64,000 nt of DNA from Perognathus longimembris pacificus (Eukaryota; Chordata; Mammalia; Rodentia; Heteromyidae): positions 1,240,001-1,304,000 of the forward strand of contig NC_063171.1 of the NCBI RefSeq assembly GCF_023159225.1, written 5' to 3'. The notes beneath the pieces were generated by a model that worked only from the letters and a program-made list of their open reading frames with translations, did no database searches and was not told the origin of the DNA. Each line of letters begins with the position of its first letter. Position 1 is the first letter of the stretch. The position numbers and the translations under genes are program-made. Below, in pieces: positions 57,920 to 64,000 of the stretch.

Positions 57920-59585
57920 TTACCATCTGATATTAGCACTATAGATTTAGACAGAGTAATATCATTCTGTCTTTTAAGTAATATGATGAAAATAAATATT
58001 TTCTAATCAATTGGACAATCACCTGAGACAAGGACAATAACCCTCTTCAATATCATATGAGTAGAGCAATTGTTAATTAAAAATAAAGTTTTAGTTCTCT
58101 ATTTTTAAAAATAGTCTTATCTATAGAATTCTTCATACTTCTACAATGTAGAACGTAGACAGTAACTAAGGAATAATCAAATAATTAAATCAACATCATA
58201 TGAGATTTAGCAAACTAAAGGATTACATCTCAGGAATTTAAATATGATTTAATTTTTACATATTCTGCTTACACTAAATGTTTTAAAGTTGAAGGTCTGA
58301 TATAAAGGCAACTAGTACTGTTAAGTGTAAGGTTTTGCTTTGGGGACTTTTATTGTTTACATGTTTTTTTTTAATTGTGAATTTAACTAGGCTGTTTGCC
58401 TGTATTTTGAGGAGGATAGAAAAAAATCTTCGCCTAGAAGTCATTTTGTGGAAAGCCCCTTCCTACCGGTGATTGGCGATTTCAGGCTGATCCTGTCTTC
58501 TGGTGTTATTTTCTGGGTGTGCAAACATCTTTAACCCTATTGTGAGGAAGATCCAGAGGAAGAATGCAGTCTGGAAGTATTTCACACTTCATTCCAAGGA
58601 AGAGGCAAAGGTTAAGAATGAGGAAAATTAGGCAGACAACCATGTGTGGCTGAAAGAAAGCCTTGCTATTCTGCAGGGGCTGACTCCCCTGCCACGAATA
58701 GAAGAAAGGCCTGTGAATGAGATCATGTCAACTTCCTCTTCTTACATAGTCATGCCAGCCTGCTTTCCTTTTGGAAAAACAAGTCATCCGTGCACAGAGT
58801 GCAGGGTTGCATTGTGAAATGTTTCCGAACTCCTGGTGACAGCCCACTGACACAGCCCTGGGACAAGCCCAGGCAGGCTCTTTCAGCCCTGGCTTCAAAG
58901 CCCTGGGAGAATTCCCAGTCCACCCTCCGCATGCCCAGTAAACCTAAACCCCAGGTTACACAACAGCTCTGAACTGCTAAATCCATGTGTGAAATAACTG
59001 GGCTCTAGTTTGGAAGTAGAATTATTTCTTCAAGGATCTCTTGATGAGTTTTTTTGGAATTGATAATAACATGTCCAGTTTATTATTAAATGTTAAAGGG
59101 AGTAGGCGATTCCAGGTCCTGGCAGTCAGCATTTGTACTCATAAAGGATGAGACTCGGTGATTCATTTCACAGAGGAAACTTATAAATTAGACAGAGGTG
59201 TTTTATTTTATTTTATTTGAATCCAGAGATTACTGCACTCAAATTCTTCTATGCTTGTCTTCCTCAATAAATAATTTTGCTCTCCTACATTTATCTCAGT
59301 GAGGGAATTCAACATCAGTTCCCAAGCAGATCTTCACTCACTGAAGGTTGAAAGGCATGAGATGACAATATTTTATATAAGAATGAGGGTTTTATAATTG
59401 AATACCAGACAACATGGAACAATAGTTTTATGGGCAAATTAACTTCTATGTTACTGAACATAAAACTATCAGTCATATGTTGCTATAAAAACTCTACATT
59501 AAAATTAGGTGTTATCACTGCCCTTATTTTAATTTTTATAGTGATGCATATATATATATATATGACAAGTCTATTAAAAATAAAA
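57920..59585. other. Unique AT-rich intergenic sequence
   Basis: No gene recognised. A short (TTTTA)-like run lies near 59200-59217. Confidence 0.5.
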
Positions 59586-59587
59586 AC

Positions 59588-59836
59588 TTTCAAGGCACTG
59601 GTATCTAAGGTCTGTAATCCTAACTAAATTCAGGAGGCTGAGATCTGAGGATATCAGTTCCAAGCTACTCCAGGCAGGAAAGTCTGTGAGATTCTTATCT
59701 CCAATAAACTATCAAAAAAATACCAGAAATGTTGCTGTGGCTCAAGGTGTAAAGCACCAGCCTTGAGTACAAAAAGGCTCAGGGACAGCACCCACACCCT
59801 GAATTCAAACCCAGGCCTGGCAAAACACACAGACAA
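59588..59836 (+). mobile_element. B1-dID-like SINE
   Basis: CAGGAGGCTGAGATCTGAGG near 59632, GATTCTTATCTCCAATAAAC, GCTGTGGCTCAAGGTGTAAA and GCTCAGGGACAGCACCCACA in order. Confidence 0.85.
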
Positions 59837-59964
59837 AAAATTTTAAAAATTGAAAAGAATCCAGTGTTTTTAAATATATACCAGACAGAGTGACAAGATA
59901 TACCCATTTTTCAAAGACAGGCTCCCATAAGATAAAACATCTCTACAATCTTTGAGTAAGTTTC

Positions 59965-60120
59965 TGTTTTTTGTTTTTTTTTGGGGGGGGGAGGTGTATT
60001 GGGCCTTGAACTCAGGGATTTATGCTCTTGTTTGACCTTTTCACTCACCACTAGCACTCTACCATTTTAACCACACCTCTACTTCCAGCTCTTTACTGGT
60101 TAATTGAAAAGAGTAAGTTG
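59965..60120 (-). mobile_element. B1-dID-like SINE fragment, minus strand
   Basis: GGGCCTTGAACTCAGGGATT near 60000, CACCACTAGCACTCTACCAT and ACTTCCAGCTCTTTACTGGT. Its B1 half is missing, close to the solo LTR that follows. Confidence 0.75.
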
Positions 60121-60143
60121 CGTTTACCCCCAGTTCTGTTTAC

Positions 60144-60450
60144 TGTAACGTCCATGCCCAGAGGACTCCACGCAGATACCCCCACCCATTTAAGTCTGCA
60201 CTCAGTTACCTCGGTAACTGGCACACCTGGCAACAGTTACTTCCCCCTTCTCTGAGGTCATATCCAATCCACCTGACCACATCTCCGGCCCCTGCCCTAG
60301 ATAAGTCATGGTCCTTGGGTGGTTCAGCCCTTTTCTCAAGCCACACATCATCTGAACCACAGGCTAGCAGTTCAGGAATAAACTTTACTCTCCAGCCTGA
60401 ATATGTGTGGTATTCTCCTTTATCAGCTACCTACTTTAATAAACTTTACA
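60144..60450 (+). mobile_element. 307-bp solo LTR, 5-bp TSD TTTAC
   Basis: Starts TGTAACG and ends CTTTACA with short inverted ends (TGTAA/TTACA). TTTAC flanks both sides (60139-60143 and 60451-60455). AATAAAC occurs near 60379 and again near 60438. The family is not recognised. Confidence 0.7.
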
Positions 60451-60527
60451 TTTACTTAAGTTGTTGTTGTTACTATGCTCAGGTAATTTCTATAGTATTT
60501 AAAATTAACAGATAAAAGTAGCAGAAG

Positions 60528-60719
60528 GGGCTGGGGATATGGCCTAGTGGCAAGAGTGCCTGCCTTGGATACACGAGGCCCTAGGTTCGATTCGCCAGCA
60601 CCACATATACAGAAAACGGCCAGAAGCGGGCGCTGTGGCTCAAGTGGCAGAGTGCTAGCCTTGAGCGGGAAGAAGCCAGGGACAGTGCTCAGGCCATGAG
60701 TCCAAGGCCCAGGACTGGC

Positions 60720-60753
<34 letters not shown>
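60528..60753 (+). mobile_element. ID-like tailed SINE, young
   Basis: Complete copy with box B GGTTCGATTCG, second half and an A36 tail. 14-bp TSD AAAAGTAGCAGAAG at 60514-60527 and 60754-60767. The long pure tail suggests a recent insertion. Confidence 0.95.
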
Positions 60754-60760
<7 letters not shown>

Positions 60761-60774
60761 GCAGAAGAAAAAAG

Positions 60775-60913
60775 CCTTTTCTGGCTTTCTTGATGGTTAA
60801 TTACAGATAAGAATATCTTGGACTTTCCTGCCTAGGCTGGCTTCAAATTGTGATTCTAAGATCTCAGCTTCCTGAGTGGCTAGGTATAGGTATGAGCCAC
60901 TGGCACCTGGCCA
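60775..60913 (-). mobile_element. B1-like SINE, minus strand
   Basis: GATGGTTAATTACAGATAAG, TTTCCTGCCTAGGCTGGCTT, TTCCTGAGTGGCTAGGTATA and GAGCCACTGGCACCTGGCC: reverse of the B1 head. Confidence 0.82.
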
Positions 60914-61055
60914 GAAAGATGTTCTTTCTGTTGTTGCTGTTGTTGTTGTTTTTAATGTTATCAAATTAAGTATCAGTGAGAATACAAAAGCTTGATGAGA
61001 TAGCACACAAATTTAAGACAATATTTTCTTGCACTAAAAAAAAATAAAATAAAAC

Positions 61056-61318
61056 AGCCAGGCTCCAGTGGCTCATACCTATAATCCTAGCTACTTAGGA
61101 GGTTTAGATTTAAGGAGCGGAGTTCAAAGCCAGCCCAAGCAGGGAAGTCCAAGAGATTCTTATCTCTGATAAAGTATTCAGAGAAAATTGAAAGTAGAGC
61201 TGTGGCTTAAGTGGTAGAACACTCGTGTTGAGCACAAAGAGACTCAGGAACAGCACCCAAGCCCTGAGTTCAAACTACAGAACTGGTAAAACAAACAAAC
61301 GAAAAACAAACAAAAAAA
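61056..61318 (+). mobile_element. B1-dID-like SINE
   Basis: GCCAGGCTCCAGTGGCTCAT head, CCTAGCTACTTAGGAGGTTT, AGAGCTGTGGCTTAAGTGGT and a (CAAA)-type tail. Confidence 0.87.
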
Positions 61319-61319
61319 A

Positions 61320-62415
61320 GTGTAGTTTAGATGTCATACAGAAAAGAAATCAATTGTCAAGGTGTCCAGTTAATGCATTTATATGTGCTTTAAGCTAAAA
61401 GATGTGTATAATCTGCACATATCATCACTCATTATTCCGTTTTAACAGATGTTCTTTTGTAGACTCACATGTTACCATTCATTACTTTGAACAGGACGAA
61501 GTAAAGTGCCCAGATACGAAGCAGACACACGATAGAGGAATGGGGTTTACTCACAGCAACAAAGGAGAACCCCAGCCATGATTAAGGCAAGAAAATAGTA
61601 AGCACATATTAGAAAAAGAATTCCAGAATAGAAATGAGAAATCCCTGAACACTTAAAGAAGTTAATTAGACCCAGAAGTTTGAGTATAGGTGGAAGGTAA
61701 CACCTTGAAAAGAAGAGTAATCCAGGAGATGAAGTGATTTGTGGAGGTAGAGGAACTTAATTGACAGTGATGTCTAGGTAGAGACCCCTGAGACTGTTAG
61801 GAAGCAGTTAGAAATATAGGAAAGAGCTCAAATGTAGAAAATCAGTTTTCTAAGTAGCAAAATAGACCATAGCATGTGAAGTCTTGAAAATGGAAGGAAC
61901 CTGAAGGAAATCAAATGAGAAGTGACCAAAGGGATCAGAAAAATCCATGTTGGAAGGCAAAAGGTTTGAGAAGAATCACCAAGGAGATGGAAGAGTTCAG
62001 AAAGGAAAGAGAAGAGTTATAATTAGACCACCTTTCTGAAGCCATGGCAACAGAAGTTGCAGATGGTCAGGACTTAGCCTTCAGGATAATCTGTCCATTT
62101 TCAGGCTCCCGTCAACAAAGGACTCTCAGTAGAAAGATGAGGTAATACACTAGATTTCCAAATGCTAAGCTTAGATAGAGGAATAGAAGGAGTGATAAGG
62201 GCAATAGAAAATTCAAGAAGTTTAATGTGCAGTGAAGAGAGACAGCATTATGCTAAGACAATGGCACAACTGAGATTGTTAAGAAAAAAAGTGAACCCCA
62301 CCTGAGAATGGAAGGAAGCATCAAGTCTAGATGGCAAGGCAGAGCCATGGAGGCAAAGAGATAGAAAGGGAAAAAGGAAAGGAGAAAGAACAGGCAAATT
62401 TAGCAAACTGAAGTG
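61320..62415. other. Unique intergenic sequence
   Basis: No gene or repeat family recognised; purine-rich with many GAA/AGG stretches. Confidence 0.5.
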
Positions 62416-62424
62416 ACTTCCAGG

Positions 62425-62785
62425 ATTAGTCAGCTTTCCATCACTGGAGCAAAATACATGAGACATATTATCTTTTAAAGAGGAAAGGTTTATTTTGGCA
62501 CGAATTTGGGGCCTGTGCTGAGATGCCATGTCACAGCAGGGACCATGTGGTAGAGAAATCTACTACATACCTCATGGTGATAGGAAAAGAGAAACAGAAG
62601 AGTCTGAGGTTTAATCTTCCCTTCAAGGGTACACCCCAATAACTTCACTTCCTCCCATCAAATGCCATGTTGTCAAGTTACAACCATTCCAGTAGCACCT
62701 AGTGCTGGAGATGAAGTAGTTAACACAGACCTTGGGGAAATCTTCCTGACTCAAATGACAGTCTCTTCTTTCTTAGAGACAGGAG
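62425..62785 (-). mobile_element. MaLR-like LTR remnant, minus strand
   Basis: AGCTTTCCATCACTGGAGCA, AAATACATGAGACATATTAT, GAGGAAAGGTTTATTTTGGC and CACTTCCTCCCATCAAATGC. On the minus strand this gives an AATAAACC poly-A signal, then an R-U5 end. Same family as 38841-39115. Confidence 0.65.
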
Positions 62786-63135
62786 CAAGGAAAGAGAAGA
62801 GGAGAACAGAAGCAACCAGTTCCGCTCCATTTCCTTCCTAACACTTCCTCAGAACGTGGACAAATCAATAATGTATATTGAAAAAAGTATCAGTCATCCT
62901 TGGCCTGTGAGTACTAAGGTTAGGTTTGAGGTAGAACTGATGCAGAACAAGTAAAGGGATCACTTATCAAATGGCCAACTGATTAGCATATTGGGTGAAA
63001 TGACTACTCAATGTCATCAGAATCACTATAAAATATCCCTTCTTGCTTTCTTTGTCAACCTGGATAAATATTACAAAGACAATCATAGTTACTGGCAGGA
63101 CTAGGCAAGAATTGAATTTAAAATTATTAGTTTTC

Positions 63136-63345
63136 AGCTGGGCATTGGTCAATCACACTTATAATCTTAGCTACTCAGGAAGCTGGGACTTGAGGATTAC
63201 AGTTTGAAGCCAGCCTGAGCAGGAAAATCCATGAGATACTTATCTCTATTTAACCACCATAAAACTGGAAGTGGAGCTGTGGCTGAAAGTGGTGAAGCTC
63301 TAGCTTGGAGTGATAAAGTTCAAGGACAGTGCTCAGGCCCTGATT
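63136..63345 (+). mobile_element. B1-dID-like SINE
   Basis: GCTGGGCATTGGTCAATCAC head, TCTTAGCTACTCAGGAAGCT, GCCAGCCTGAGCAGGAAAAT and GGAGCTGTGGCTGAAAGTGG. Confidence 0.87.
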
Positions 63346-63377
63346 TTTTTTTCTTAAATAATTAAATCACCCCCACT

Positions 63378-63609
63378 CTTTTTTTTTTTTTTTTTTTTTT
63401 TTTTTGCCAGTCCTGGAGCTTGAACTCAGGGCCTAAGCACTGTCCCTGGCTTCTTTTTTTTTTTTTTTTTTGCTCAAGGCTAGCACTCTGCCACTTGAGC
63501 TACAGCACCACTCTGGCCATTTTCTATACAGGTGGTGTTGAGGAATCGAACCCAGAGCTTCAGGTATATGAGTCAAGCACTCTTGCCACTAGGCCATATT
63601 ATCAGCCCC
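63378..63609 (-). mobile_element. ID-like tailed SINE, minus strand, with internal T expansion
   Basis: T27 tail complement at 63379-63405. The internal A-rich linker has expanded to about T17 at 63454-63470. The 5' end is CCATATTATCAGCCC near 63609. A weak CCCCACTC/CCCCAACTC pair flanks it. Confidence 0.9.
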
Positions 63610-63799
63610 CCAACTCATTTTTTAAAATTTATTTCCCTATTCATCGTGAGAGTACAGAATAATTAGAAGTTTGTAAACATATTTAATTTAGCAGTGACAG
63701 ATCCTGACTTTCTCCTGTTGTTATTAATTTGAGGATTGGAAAAAGAAATATTTATTGAGCAACTTATATACTTTTTAAAAATCTATTCCCTCCTTTAAT

Positions 63800-63935
63800 T
63801 CTCTTTAATATCCATTTTCATTTGTTATTCACATTTGATAGATGAGAGTAAAAACATATCTCAAAGCTAAATAACTTGCCAAGGACATGTAATCAGAGGG
63901 CATAGATTCAGGGTCTAACCAGATTTTTTTTTTAT
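63800..63935 (-). mobile_element. Probable MIR remnant, minus strand
   Basis: ATTTGATAGATGAGAGTAAA, AGCTAAATAACTTGCCAAGG and AGGGCATAGATTCAGGGTCT follow the reverse MIR core order; diverged. Confidence 0.6.
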
Positions 63936-64000
63936 ATCAAATTTTGTTCCACTTCTTTATAGACTATGTCCTGTCTCATACTTTGAATTGTAAACTAGGA

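Noticed and set aside
1353..63609. tRNA genes suggested by box A/box B motifs
   Set aside because: All such motifs lie in SINE heads with A-tails and TSDs, and no cloverleaf tRNA is complete.
1..64000. CRISPR arrays, operons or prokaryotic genes
   Set aside because: No spaced direct repeats; SINEs, L1s, ERVs and MIR show the DNA is mammalian.

Overview
This is a mammalian, apparently rodent, intergenic window built largely from transposable elements of several ages, many nested in one another. I find no intact host gene. The commonest repeat is a tRNA-derived (ID-like) SINE of about 200 bp with box A and box B motifs, a second ID-like half and a poly-A tail. Together with B1-dID-like composite SINEs it suggests a geomyoid/castorimorph rodent (kangaroo rats, pocket mice, gophers). 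That assignment is inference from repeat type. No single-copy gene supports it.

Layout. 1-6790: a LINE-1 whose first ~54 bases lie outside the window, with a SINE in its 5' UTR, an almost full-length ORF1 and a broken ORF2 that lost its reverse-transcriptase core. 6790-13136: SINEs, a solo LTR (9239-9808) and unique DNA. 13137-21023: a full-length-ended LINE-1 with a 16-bp target-site duplication (TSD); a SUMO2 processed pseudogene sits inside its ORF1, and its ORF2 also lacks the RT core. 21024-28540: SINE remnants, simple repeats (notably a 240-bp GAAA/GGAA array grown from a SINE tail) and unique DNA.

28542-35369: a decayed class II (betaretrovirus-like) provirus with a tRNA-Lys-type primer-binding site, a gag remnant, a long non-coding centre, pol 3' remnants including an integrase core with D,D(35)E spacing, a long two-part env and a complete 3' LTR. 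35573-37410: a beta-actin processed pseudogene with TSD. 41254-41883: a solo LTR inserted in a SINE. 42724 to about 50032: an LTR of the same family, itself split by a class I (gammaretrovirus-like) provirus (42743-49462, 4-bp TSD AGAT, tRNA-Pro-type primer site) that keeps a matrix-like gag start but little other recognisable coding sequence. 50033-64000: SINEs, an ancient MIR, short L1 3' ends, a 307-bp solo LTR, MaLR-like LTR remnants and unique DNA.

Nothing works as a gene set. What ties the window together is L1-type retrotransposition (SINEs, two processed pseudogenes and very short L1 tails, nearly all with TSDs) plus at least two retroviral lineages. The most unusual points are collinear similarity between the non-coding centres of the class I and class II proviruses, a glyco-gag-like hydrophobic extension upstream of the class I matrix start, and the same nonsense codon in ORF2 of both L1 copies. 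All coordinates were read by eye; repeat edges without a stated TSD are approximate to about 10-20 bases.
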